DNA of 64,000 nt from a virus. Where the stretch lies: IMG/VR virus record IMGVR_UViG_3300032323_002843, positions 23,909 through 87,908 of that record; one strand, 5' to 3'. Shown here one piece after another: positions 25,380 to 33,570 of the stretch. How positions within the stretch are numbered: the stretch's first letter is position 1; each line of letters starts with the position of its first letter. The translations under genes and the position numbers were made by a program. The notes under the pieces were generated by a model, which saw only the letters and a list, made by a program, of their open reading frames with translations, had not been told where the DNA came from and ran no database searches.

Positions 25380-26143
25380 TTTAAAAAGCTATTTACTTTA
25401 TTTTTAGCATCATCTGTAGATGAAAACTCTGGAGTAGATTGGATTAATTGCTGAATACTGCTATTTAGAGCTTCAATTTCAGCTTTCTTTTTAGCTAATT
25501 CATCTGGTGTGTATTCTTTACCACTACCTTTAACTGTTTTAAAGAATCTTTCTTTTGCAATAGCAGGATCATATTCTAATTTACCTTTAGGATCATTATT
25601 AATTAATACGAATTTATTACCAAACGCTTGTTCGTATGTACCAATATTACTATTTACACCAGCCCATGTTTTTAAAACAATAGATGGTGGTAATGAACGA
25701 CCTCCAGCTTTATCACGATCAGCATTACGTTGTAATGATGTGTAAGGTGAAACCCAAATCATGACCATCATTGTATCGTAGCCTAATTTTTCTAATTCGT
25801 CTTTTTTCTTTAATAAAGGTTTACTAGCAGCACCAGTACCATCAATAACAATGTTTTGTTTAGCAGCGGATAACTGTGCATATTTTTCTTTAGTAGCTTT
25901 TTGAGCTTGACCCATTAATTTGCCTGCTTGCGATAATTGATCCTGATCGAAATCTGCGACTTTTAAACCTAAACCTGCTGCTTTAAGTAATTCTTCATAG
26001 GTGTCATCGACATTAATTACAGTCAAATTTTTCGGTATTAATTGAGCAGAAGTGAATGTCTTACCAGATCCAGCAGGACCAGCCAGGAATATAGCTTTTG
26101 GTTTGGATTGTATTTCTTTTAATAAATCTAGTAACTTGATCAT
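25376..26143 (-). CDS. Cargo-type P-loop kinase, zeta-toxin-like
   Basis: A 255-residue protein read from ATG 26143 (MIKLLDLLKEIQSK), a canonical targeting helix with an L-K-E-I site; the longer frame start at 26182 lies inside a hairpin. Right behind the helix lies FLAGPAGSGKTF (Walker A, 22-29), then VINVDDTYEELL, a VIDGTG strand and a lid with RNADRDKAGGRSLPP. These are the motifs of zeta-toxin/AAA_33-type kinases. It is predicted to be carried in the capsid and injected. The target, whether a nucleotide sugar, RNA or small molecule, is unknown. It overlaps the next gene by 4 nt. Confidence 0.78.
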   Translation of the reverse strand: MIKLLDLLKEIQSKPKAIFLAGPAGSGKTFTSAQLIPKNLTVINVDDTYEELLKAAGLGLKVADFDQDQLSQAGKLMGQAQKATKEKYAQLSAAKQNIVIDGTGAASKPLLKKKDELEKLGYDTMMVMIWVSPYTSLQRNADRDKAGGRSLPPSIVLKTWAGVNSNIGTYEQAFGNKFVLINNDPKGKLEYDPAIAKERFFKTVKGSGKEYTPDELAKKKAEIEALNSSIQQLIQSTPEFSSTDDAKNKVNSFLK

Positions 26144-26151
26144 ATGTGAAT

Positions 26152-26158
26152 ATAAATA
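26152..26158 (-). promoter_or_regulatory. Late promoter box, proximal, kinase gene
   Basis: CTATTTATATTC, 8 nt before ATG 26143; touches the foot of the hairpin at 26158-26184. Confidence 0.48.
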
Positions 26159-26184
26159 GGTGACCTGGACGAGCCAAGCCACCT
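26158..26184 (-). terminator. Hairpin between two late boxes
   Basis: 11-bp stem (AGGTGACCTGG with CCAAGCCACCT, two G-U pairs) and a 5-nt loop, about 20 nt after the stop of the lipoprotein gene. No good T-run follows, so termination is likely partial. A late box lies immediately on each side. Confidence 0.5.
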
Positions 26185-26191
26185 ATAAATA
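26185..26191 (-). promoter_or_regulatory. Late promoter box, distal, kinase gene
   Basis: AAATATTTATAGG, 41 nt before ATG 26143 and upstream of the hairpin; second box for the same gene. Confidence 0.45.
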
Positions 26192-26205
26192 TTTGTAGTT
26201 TTTAA

Positions 26206-27408
26206 TTATTGTCCCTTAACTGGGAAACGTGTCCATCCATTTATCCATGTTGGTTTAGATATAGTTTCCATTTCAGCTTTAGTATAGCTTACTTCTTTGT
26301 TACCTTGTGATAATGCTTTTATTTTTATATCAGCAGCGGTAAACACTGTAGATGTAGATCTAAAGTTTAATAATGGGTCGAATGACTGTACTTCATTATT
26401 TTCAAACTTACTAATACCATCTTTATAAGCTTGTGCTGTTTCATTTGATTCAATACTAAATCCACCTTTTTGATATCCTAATATTTTAGAATTAGTCATT
26501 GTAAACTGTGTTGCACGTCTCCATCTTAAACCTAGATTGTGGTTTGCTAATGAAGCAGCATCAAATGGTCCAATCAGTACCATACTATTTAATTTAGGAT
26601 GTGTAAATGGTTGAGCGGTTGAGCCTGTACCATCATTATCACATTCTATACCATTTCCAGCATCACCATTATCTACAAATTGTGGATCACGTTTTGAGAT
26701 ACTGTTTGTTATAGTTCCAGTATAACCAAAATCAAAATCATAATCATCATCTGCAGTAGCAAAAGCATATAAATTTTTAGCATTTACAGTACCACCAAAA
26801 AATTCAAACGCATCATCGTTAGCATAAATAGTTTGAACATTCTCAATAATTGTTCCACTACCAACACCACCTAATGTTAATGCATTGATTTCGGAGTTTG
26901 GCATTGCTGCAATTCCAGCATATTCAATACGAATAAATTTTAAAACACCACTATTATCTAAATCATTAGTACCACCATAAGGACGACCAATACCACCTTC
27001 GATAGTTGGTTCTGATGATCTGTTGGTTTTAGCACGGCCTAAAATTACAATACCACCCCAATCGCCAGGAGACCTCTCGCCGACGTTTTTGCCTGAGGTG
27101 AATATAATTGGTTTTGTAGCTGTACCTTCAGCTATAATTTGAGCCCCTCTTTCAATACACAGGGCACCTTTTTCAGCAATATCACTTATAATAGTGGTAC
27201 CTGGTTGGATGATAAGTTTAGCACCATCAGTTATGTAAACATATCCTTTTAAAGTCCATGTTTTGTCTGATGTTAATGTAATTGTTGTGTTAATGTTACC
27301 GCTTAATGTTGTTGATGTAGGGACATTAATTGGTCCTTCACCTCCACCTAATTCTTTTTTGCAGGAAAATAGTCCAATGATAGCTAATAGTGTTAATAGC
27401 TTTTTCAT
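26206..27408 (-). CDS. Outer-membrane lipoprotein, beta-helix type, partner of TonB receptor
   Basis: A 400-residue lipoprotein. The signal peptide MKKLLTLLAIIGLFSCKKE carries a lipobox with Cys16 and the following Lys-Lys, typical of Bacteroidota. The mature part opens TLSGNINTTITLTSDKTWTL and repeats strand-turn units (WTLKGYVYITDGAKLIIQPG, GDWGGIVILGRAK, IENVQTIYANDDAFEFFGGT) suggesting a right-handed parallel beta-helix. It overlaps the receptor gene by 4 nt (ATGA), so the two are translated together. In bacteria such lipoproteins accompany TonB receptors as surface partners. Ligand unknown. Confidence 0.8.
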   Translation of the reverse strand: MKKLLTLLAIIGLFSCKKELGGGEGPINVPTSTTLSGNINTTITLTSDKTWTLKGYVYITDGAKLIIQPGTTIISDIAEKGALCIERGAQIIAEGTATKPIIFTSGKNVGERSPGDWGGIVILGRAKTNRSSEPTIEGGIGRPYGGTNDLDNSGVLKFIRIEYAGIAAMPNSEINALTLGGVGSGTIIENVQTIYANDDAFEFFGGTVNAKNLYAFATADDDYDFDFGYTGTITNSISKRDPQFVDNGDAGNGIECDNDGTGSTAQPFTHPKLNSMVLIGPFDAASLANHNLGLRWRRATQFTMTNSKILGYQKGGFSIESNETAQAYKDGISKFENNEVQSFDPLLNFRSTSTVFTAADIKIKALSQGNKEVSYTKAEMETISKPTWINGWTRFPVKGQ

Positions 27409-29648
27409 AAGTTTAAGTTTAATGTTAATGAAATTATTTGTTCGTTGTTTGTTTTAATTAAATCACCTTTTGTTTTTTGGTAATAAATGGATGGCTGCGC
27501 AAACACATCACTTATTGCCAGTTTAAGTTCACCTTTATTTATTTTATGTAAGTATACTACATCTAAAACGTTTCTAGAATTTTCAAATATATCAGCATAT
27601 CCTTGGAAACCAACTGCTGATATTCTATCTCCTACTCTATTATAAGTAATGTTTAATGTTTCTTTTTTCTTGTGTAAATTAATACCACCATTAATAACGT
27701 AATTAGATTGACCTTGCATTTGTCTATTTAATCCTTTTACATTTGAATTCATTAAGGATGTATTAGTATAAAAATCAAACCATCCATTTATTTTCTTACG
27801 AATTTCTATTTCAACACCATATAACACAGCAGATTCTGGGTTAGTGTAGGTTAGTAGTAAATTAGATGGTACTGATCCGTCTGCTACTATTTGTTCAATT
27901 GGTTTGATAAAATTTTTACCAAATAAACTTACAGATATATTTTCACCTGCTTTTGGATATAATTCCCATTTTAAATCTAAATTATATATGTCAGATTTTT
28001 CTAGATTAGGATTACCTAACAATTGTGCATTACGTACAAAATCATAATAAGCAAAATTAGCTACTTCTCTAAATTCAGGACGTGCTAATGTTTTACTTAA
28101 TGAAAATCTATACTTTGTTTTTTCTAAATTGTAAGAAAGATTTAATGATGGAAGTGGATCTAAATACTTTCTATTTACATTTACTCTAGTACCACTAAAG
28201 TCAGCTGTTTGTACATTAAATAAATTGTATTCTGTTCTTAATCCAGTATTTAATTTCCATTTACCAAAATCTTTATCATACATTACAAACCCATTAGCTA
28301 AATCAAAATCAGCTGTGTATCTATCTGTATTATTAGTAATTTCATTTAACATATCAACAGCATCGTATCTGAATATTCTTGCTTGAAAGTTTCTTAAGCG
28401 TTTAACGTATCCACTTCCAACTTTAATATCACCAAAATCTTTACTAATGCTTCCATTAAAACTATTTTCATCCATTACACTCCAAAAACGATATGTATCT
28501 CTCCAAGCAACAGCATAAGGTTCATTTATACCTAATGATTTAGTGATTGGATTAACTCTATAGTCAGGTTGATCACGTAACATTAAATTATGTCCTAAAT
28601 TAATATCCCATGTTTTAATTTTAGCATCAAACTGAGTGTTAATAGATGTTTTAATGATATTGTTTGAAGAATTACTTCTAACATTTTGTACATTATCAAA
28701 ATTATCACCATTACGAGTTAAATAAGATTCTTCAACTTGGTTATTAAATAATGTTTTTAAGCTATAACGATTAACTCCTAAATAAGTTATGTTTAATAAT
28801 CCATTTAATGATTTTACATTAGTAAATGATGTGTCCTTATATTTGTAAGCTAATTCAGTTGATGATTGATAATCTTGTCTATCAATATAGTTTAATGAAT
28901 ATGAATTACGAGCTACAGAACTAAATAATACGTTCCAATTATTTTTCTTAACACCAAATGATAAAGCACCATTAGCATTAGGAATAGATATAAATTCTTT
29001 AGCTAATGGAGATGAAATTAACTTAGTATATGCTCTTTTATCTCCGTTTCCACTAATACGAAATTTGTATGTAGAAGGAAAATTAGATGGAAAATCAACA
29101 CGTTTAACCAATTTAAAGTTTTGATTTGTAGATATTAATCCATATCCACTACCTAAACTTAAATTAAGAAATTTACTAGATACTTCTTTAGTTGATACTT
29201 GAATTAACCCACCAGCAAAATCACCTGGTAGATTAGCTGTAGATGATTTATTTACAACTATATTATCTATTAAACTAGAAGGTATAATGTCAAATGAAAA
29301 TGCTCTACGGTCAGGTTCAGTAGAAGGAAGCAATGTTTTGTTTAACATTGCTAAATTGTAGCGATCAGCTAACCCTCTAACTAATACAAATTTATCGTTT
29401 TGTACCGTGACACCACTTACACGCTTTAAAGCATCACTAGCAGTTCTATCAGGTGTTTTTTTAATAAAATCAATTGATACACCGTCAGATACAGCTAGAT
29501 TATTACGAACAATGTTTATAACAGCAGCTTCAGTGGATTTTTTGCCTGTAGAACGAATTGTTACTTCAGACATTGTTTTATTAAATAAAGTATCTTGGGT
29601 AAAACCAAAACCAGGACACAATAGTAATAGGACTAATATGTATTTCAT
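27405..29648 (-). CDS. TonB-dependent outer-membrane receptor
   Basis: A 747-residue receptor. Residues 1-18 (MKYILVLLLLCPGFGFTQ) are a signal peptide. The plug domain is clear: TPDRTASDALKRVSGVTVQN, FVLVRGLADRYNLAMLNKTL, LPSTEPDRRAFSFDIIPSSL, IDNIVVNKSSTANLPGDFAG, GLIQVSTKE (about residues 64-170). About 22 beta strands of a barrel follow and end with the outer-membrane signature IISLTLNLNL. It lacks the N-terminal carboxypeptidase-like domain common in Bacteroidota receptors. No frameshift or truncation is visible. Base composition matches the surrounding phage genes. Its substrate is unknown; the ligand may be a scarce nutrient. Confidence 0.9.
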   Translation of the reverse strand: MKYILVLLLLCPGFGFTQDTLFNKTMSEVTIRSTGKKSTEAAVINIVRNNLAVSDGVSIDFIKKTPDRTASDALKRVSGVTVQNDKFVLVRGLADRYNLAMLNKTLLPSTEPDRRAFSFDIIPSSLIDNIVVNKSSTANLPGDFAGGLIQVSTKEVSSKFLNLSLGSGYGLISTNQNFKLVKRVDFPSNFPSTYKFRISGNGDKRAYTKLISSPLAKEFISIPNANGALSFGVKKNNWNVLFSSVARNSYSLNYIDRQDYQSSTELAYKYKDTSFTNVKSLNGLLNITYLGVNRYSLKTLFNNQVEESYLTRNGDNFDNVQNVRSNSSNNIIKTSINTQFDAKIKTWDINLGHNLMLRDQPDYRVNPITKSLGINEPYAVAWRDTYRFWSVMDENSFNGSISKDFGDIKVGSGYVKRLRNFQARIFRYDAVDMLNEITNNTDRYTADFDLANGFVMYDKDFGKWKLNTGLRTEYNLFNVQTADFSGTRVNVNRKYLDPLPSLNLSYNLEKTKYRFSLSKTLARPEFREVANFAYYDFVRNAQLLGNPNLEKSDIYNLDLKWELYPKAGENISVSLFGKNFIKPIEQIVADGSVPSNLLLTYTNPESAVLYGVEIEIRKKINGWFDFYTNTSLMNSNVKGLNRQMQGQSNYVINGGINLHKKKETLNITYNRVGDRISAVGFQGYADIFENSRNVLDVVYLHKINKGELKLAISDVFAQPSIYYQKTKGDLIKTNNEQIISLTLNLNL

Positions 29649-29652
29649 TAAA

Positions 29653-29665
29653 TGAATTTAATTCA
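29653..29665. promoter_or_regulatory. Palindrome upstream of the TonB receptor gene
   Basis: TGAATTTAATTCA, a 13-bp near-perfect dyad 4 nt upstream of the receptor ATG at 29648. A position for an operator, but no repressor is known; AT-rich palindromes also arise by chance. Confidence 0.25.
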
Positions 29666-29675
29666 CTTATACGTA

Positions 29676-30461
29676 TTATTCTTTTATTTTAACACTTGTT
29701 GGTAATAATTCCGTCATAGGTTTAAAATCTGGGTTTTCTAGTTTATATATTTCGTATATATTTTTAAACATTTTAAAATTAGTTTCAATTTCATTTACGA
29801 ACTTTAATTCCCATCCTTTACCTTGTATCTTTCCGTTCTTTCCTTCACCACGAGTATTTGCTTTAACCCATAAGATACCTGTGTGAGTTACTTTCTCATC
29901 GTGTGTTTCATTCCATGCTTGAGCATAAGCAGCTAATTGTAAATCATAAGACGTATGTAAACTGTTCGATGTCTTAAGATCTAGTAACCATATGTTATCA
30001 AACATTCTAACAACTAAATCCGCTGTACCAGCATATTTGTGTTCGTCTGAGAATAAATGATATTCTGTTGCAATTAATTCTGGTTTATGTGTGTTCCAAA
30101 AATCAGCAAAACGTAAAATCATTTTCCAAACCTCAAGAGAGTACTTAGCACTCCCATCAGGATAAATCCAATTTATTTCTTCTCCATTTAAAAACGCATC
30201 TACAGCTGTGTGTACTTGAGTACCTTCACCTGCTGCTTTAGATGCAATAATATCACTATTATGTCCTACATCTTTCAACCAAGAATGGAAAAATTGATTT
30301 TTAGGGAAATAATTTAAAACAGATGTTACGGATGGATAATATTCACCATTACGTCTGTAGAATCTACTGTCTAAAACATTAACTTGTTTATCCCCTTCAG
30401 CGTATTCAACAATACGTTTGATTTTAGGATCTTTGATAATGTTTACATTTCTTTCGATCAT
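29676..30461 (-). CDS. PD-(D/E)XK exonuclease, Cas4/RecB-like
   Basis: A 261-residue nuclease of the RecB/Cas4 branch. Visible parts are PSVTSVLNYFPK near the start, GTQVHTAVDAF (the conserved His helix), EYHLFSDEHKYAGTADLVVR (with the active Asp), then the strand IWLLDLKTS (E/D-x-K type: DLKTS) and YDLQLAAYAQAW (QxxxY motif). Such nucleases process recombination or replication ends in T4-like phages. No four-Cys iron-sulfur cluster is visible. It overlaps the primase gene by 4 nt, consistent with a replication role. Confidence 0.82.
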   Translation of the reverse strand: MIERNVNIIKDPKIKRIVEYAEGDKQVNVLDSRFYRRNGEYYPSVTSVLNYFPKNQFFHSWLKDVGHNSDIIASKAAGEGTQVHTAVDAFLNGEEINWIYPDGSAKYSLEVWKMILRFADFWNTHKPELIATEYHLFSDEHKYAGTADLVVRMFDNIWLLDLKTSNSLHTSYDLQLAAYAQAWNETHDEKVTHTGILWVKANTRGEGKNGKIQGKGWELKFVNEIETNFKMFKNIYEIYKLENPDFKPMTELLPTSVKIKE

Positions 30462-31399
30462 ATTAATTGTAATTTTTTCTCAAGCAAACTCTGTAAATTC
30501 AGAGGTTTTGTTTGCTCAATTGTGTTAAGAAATTGTTCAAAACCAATTTCATTAGCGTCTTTACCTTCCATTTCTACTAAATACACTTCTTTACCATACG
30601 ACATTAACTGTTCAGCTTGTTTTAAAGCATCTTTTCTAGCATCAGCATCTAAAGCAATATAAATACGATTAACAGAAGATTCGACTAATTTTTTCATTAG
30701 TTTATCATGTAATACTTTACCAAACAAAGGTATAACATTACGTTTGATAGTAAGTGCATCAAATATACCTTCAACAAGTATAATTGGTGCATCCCAGTTT
30801 ATATATAACTCCCATCCAATAACGTCTTTAGCGGATGTAGGAGGATTTTTATATTTTCTTAATGATGGTTCTTTGTAATCACGAGCAATAAAATAATTTA
30901 GTTTACCTAAACTATCATAAGATGGAATAACAACACGGTATTCATATTTTCCTTCTTTACAAAAACCAATATTATATTTTATAACGTCGTTTTGTGTAAT
31001 ACCACGTTTTTTTAAAAATTTTAAAGCGTGTTTGGCTTCAATTTGAGCAATTTTATTTTCAACTTCGTCTGATAGTGAAATAAATTCTTTAGGTAATTCA
31101 AGAGCGCCTTGTGCAACGTGTTCTTCTTTTTTAGAAGGAACAATTAAAATATTTAATTCAGCTATTTTATTTTGTGGTGCTTTAATTTTCTTAAATAATG
31201 TAAGCAATGTTTTACCCTTAGCACCACATACCCAACAATGCCAGAAATTTTCACGTTTTGATGTTGTACGTAAACTAATTTCCATCTTATTTTTGTGATG
31301 AGTACAGAATGGACATTTAAAAGCATAATTGCCTTTACTAGTTGATTGTCCTTTACCTAGCACTGATTCGACTAGGAATAATAGAGCTGTATTATCCAT
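30458..31399 (-). CDS. 61: DNA primase, gp61-like
   Basis: A 313-residue DnaG-type primase that makes RNA primers for lagging-strand synthesis. The N-terminal zinc ribbon is CPFCTHH (Cys29, Cys32) and HCWVCG (Cys55, Cys58). The TOPRIM core follows with APIILVEGIFDALTI (acidic Glu) and RIYIALDADARKDA (DxD-like), and the KDANEIG motif. The length is close to T4 gp61 (about 340). Being separated from helicase genes, it suggests the rest of the replisome lies outside the window. Confidence 0.88.
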   Translation of the reverse strand: MDNTALLFLVESVLGKGQSTSKGNYAFKCPFCTHHKNKMEISLRTTSKRENFWHCWVCGAKGKTLLTLFKKIKAPQNKIAELNILIVPSKKEEHVAQGALELPKEFISLSDEVENKIAQIEAKHALKFLKKRGITQNDVIKYNIGFCKEGKYEYRVVIPSYDSLGKLNYFIARDYKEPSLRKYKNPPTSAKDVIGWELYINWDAPIILVEGIFDALTIKRNVIPLFGKVLHDKLMKKLVESSVNRIYIALDADARKDALKQAEQLMSYGKEVYLVEMEGKDANEIGFEQFLNTIEQTKPLNLQSLLEKKLQLI

Positions 31400-31426
31400 A
31401 ACCTGTAATATACGAAATAATTTTGC

Positions 31427-31858
31427 CTATAACAAGTCTTTGGTAAAAAATTTACCTAATATATTATCGTTATAGGATCTATGACTACCAATTAGAACTT
31501 CTTCTTTACACTGGTAGTGCATTTCGTAGTATGTTAGTTGTTTTTTAGTTGCGCACTGCTTATATATCCAACATTGGAAATTTTTTTCACCATGTTCTTT
31601 AATATCAGCGAGTAATTGCTTATTAGAACCCCAATATGTTTTCCAATCGCTTTCAACACGAATAATTTCGTGAGTTGGTTTGCGACCTGGTCCTGTTTGT
31701 TCTGCTAGTTGTTTTTTGGTAAGCTTATACTTTTTATTATTCCAAAACACTTTTTTACCAATATAAAACCTTCCAGTTTTAATATTAGTAATTTTATAAA
31801 CAAAACCATAATATTTTTCGGGATTTATTACATCCCAACTTTTCCATTTAGATGTCAT
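31427..31858 (-). CDS. GIY-YIG-like nuclease domain protein
   Basis: A 143-residue protein. YGFVYKITNIKTGRFYIGKK (residues 17-36) is a GIY-YIG-type start in which the first triplet reads GFVY and the second YIGKK. A basic stretch and SDWKTYWGSNKQLLADIKEH follow, then Glu in LTYYEMHYQ, a plausible metal-binding Glu. This is the layout of the short phage GIY-YIG proteins that sit beside replication genes; active or degenerate state is open. It overlaps the tail-protein gene by 11 nt. Confidence 0.62.
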   Translation of the reverse strand: MTSKWKSWDVINPEKYYGFVYKITNIKTGRFYIGKKVFWNNKKYKLTKKQLAEQTGPGRKPTHEIIRVESDWKTYWGSNKQLLADIKEHGEKNFQCWIYKQCATKKQLTYYEMHYQCKEEVLIGSHRSYNDNILGKFFTKDLL

Positions 31859-32207
31859 ATTTTACAACAAATGTCATGTCCGTATCAGGGGATACCATAA
31901 TTGGTTTACCAAACTTAGCCACAGCTAATAGATTATCATTATCATCGTATAATCCGATTTGAGTAGCATATGTGTAGAAATCTGAGCCTGTAGCAAAATC
32001 TCTTACAGTACTATCGATTGATCCTGTTAAAGTATAACCGCCATTTCCATTAGATACTATATATTGGCTGCCTGATATACGCAGTGTTGAATTATAAGAT
32101 AAATTATAATCACTGTCTTTTACTAAACAACGCACCTCATTTTCATAAACGGTATGTTCGTTTTTGAATGATACTGTAAAAGAACCTGTATGTACTACTG
32201 CTGGCAT
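31848..32207 (-). CDS. Tail/fibre module protein
   Basis: A 119-residue beta-rich protein, MPAVVHTGSFTVSFKNEHTV at the start. The last 40 residues (TQIGLYDDNDNLLAVAKFGK) are paralogous to the C-terminus of the 337-residue tail protein at 35934-36947 (AVGMYNDNNELLAIAKLSQP). Such modules occur in tail or neck proteins of marine T4-like phages. A late box 4 nt before the ATG marks it as late. Confidence 0.66.
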   Translation of the reverse strand: MPAVVHTGSFTVSFKNEHTVYENEVRCLVKDSDYNLSYNSTLRISGSQYIVSNGNGGYTLTGSIDSTVRDFATGSDFYTYATQIGLYDDNDNLLAVAKFGKPIMVSPDTDMTFVVKYDI

Positions 32208-32827
32208 GGATATAAATATTTATCTAGATTATCTTTCCAAAGAAATTTAGTTACATGTTCATTGTAGTTAGGTTGGTAAAAATATGGACTATCTTTAGGA
32301 GTTAAAATAACATGATTATTGGATTCCATAGCTAAAAAAAGATCTGTAAATTCCCCTTTTTCTAAAGCCATAGTAGATATGTCCGCTAGTGTTTGAGCAG
32401 ACTCAGCATTTGGAACAATGATAACCCCTGGTGCTAATACGTTATATGCTCTATAGTAAAAATCATCATATTCTTCTAATCGAATAGGAGCTTTCATTCC
32501 TCCGCATTCATATGTACTACCAGACCATATTATAGCCAATATATTGTCAGGAATATAGAATTCTTCAGGAGGATTAACAAATACGGCTGAATCATCTTCC
32601 ATATAAATAAAAGGGAATATGTTTATCTTTATTGATTCCTTCATTAGGTTAATAAAATCAATGCTCATTCCGTTTTGTCTAGGATGAGTTTTTGTATTAT
32701 AAGGGACTCTATTATATTTTAATCCTAATTCTTTACATTGGTTTTCAATAAATTCTTTTTCTCTAGTATAAAATTCATTATTAGGATAATAACCATGAAT
32801 ATCTTTAAATTTTATTATTGTAGACAT
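32195..32827 (-). CDS. Glycosyltransferase-like protein (EDD motif)
   Basis: A 210-residue protein, the third and last gene of the glycosyltransferase operon. It begins IIKFKDIHGYYPNNEFYTRE, and FPFIYMEDDSAVFVNPP (EDD at 77-79) is a DxD-type metal/nucleotide-sugar site behind a hydrophobic strand. A GST..-type segment and APGVIIVPNAESAQTLAD follow. The family cannot be named with certainty. It overlaps the next gene by 13 nt and the previous by 13 nt, so the three are co-translated. Confidence 0.62.
   Translation of the reverse strand: MSTIIKFKDIHGYYPNNEFYTREKEFIENQCKELGLKYNRVPYNTKTHPRQNGMSIDFINLMKESIKINIFPFIYMEDDSAVFVNPPEEFYIPDNILAIIWSGSTYECGGMKAPIRLEEYDDFYYRAYNVLAPGVIIVPNAESAQTLADISTMALEKGEFTDLFLAMESNNHVILTPKDSPYFYQPNYNEHVTKFLWKDNLDKYLYPCQQ
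32212..32218 (-). promoter_or_regulatory. Late promoter box, 4 nt before ATG
   Basis: AAATATTTATATCC then ATG of the tail-module gene; identical 13-nt context to the box at 3114. Confidence 0.5.
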
Positions 32828-33570
32828 ATTTCGTTATTTTGTATATTAATTAATCTATTTTTATTTTCTAATAAAATCTTTTTATGGTTATCTACATCTA
32901 AACCAGGATAACGAGTTTCTCCAATCCCACCTTTATCACTTACTCCAAACATAAATTTTTCACAAGGAACTGTATATGGAGGATTAAAATGGAAATAAGT
33001 ATTTATATAACTTTCATCATTTACTCCAGGTTCGTAAGGAATTTTTTTATCTTCTAATTGCCATTCTCTAAGAGTAGTACAAAAATCAATCACACGATCT
33101 TTTTTACCACCAAAAAATGCACCGTAGTGGTAAGTGTAAGGTAAAGGACTATCTTCAGGAACATATGCTTTTGATTGAGGATTTCTATCAAAACCAGCTC
33201 CGTTTTTTAGCCAATCTCTATTACCATAATGTTCACCACCTACTAAGTCTCCAAGAAACCATTCGTCGGTAAAACCTGCATTTATATTAGTATCAGCATC
33301 AAAATAATATAAATAATCACTTTTACAATTAGATAAATTAATTATATTTTTGAATTTTGAATTAGTACCATCTACCCAACTAGTATGTTGTTCATGATGG
33401 TATTCTACATCAATATTATCTGGTAGATATGGTTTAGGATCTGTATCTGAGAAGAAATAAAATGTAATTTGCTTATCACCTTTATAGTAATGTGCAAATC
33501 TTTTTACAAATCTAATTCCTAAAACAAAATATGCATTTGTAGCTAGTATAACGATTCCTATATTAGACAT
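32815..33570 (-). CDS. Family 6-type glycosyltransferase (ABO-like)
   Basis: A 251-residue enzyme with glycosyltransferase family 6 signatures in order: N-terminal IGIVILATNAYFVLGIRFVK, YFDADTNI (DAD 91-93), HYGAFFGG (148-155) and NDESYINTYFHFNPP (184-198). In animals GT6 enzymes add galactose or N-acetylgalactosamine in alpha-1,3 linkage (ABO, GGTA1). Bacterial copies often replace the DxD; this protein keeps DAD. A cyanophage (P-SSM2) is known to carry a GT6 gene, so a phage copy is not unprecedented. The acceptor may be the host envelope or the phage's Thr-rich fibre. Confidence 0.75.
   Translation of the reverse strand: MSNIGIVILATNAYFVLGIRFVKRFAHYYKGDKQITFYFFSDTDPKPYLPDNIDVEYHHEQHTSWVDGTNSKFKNIINLSNCKSDYLYYFDADTNINAGFTDEWFLGDLVGGEHYGNRDWLKNGAGFDRNPQSKAYVPEDSPLPYTYHYGAFFGGKKDRVIDFCTTLREWQLEDKKIPYEPGVNDESYINTYFHFNPPYTVPCEKFMFGVSDKGGIGETRYPGLDVDNHKKILLENKNRLINIQNNEICLQ

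Noticed and set aside
26143-26182. Upstream extension of the kinase gene
   Set aside because: The extra 13 residues lie in the hairpin and late box; the start at 26143 gives the canonical targeting helix.
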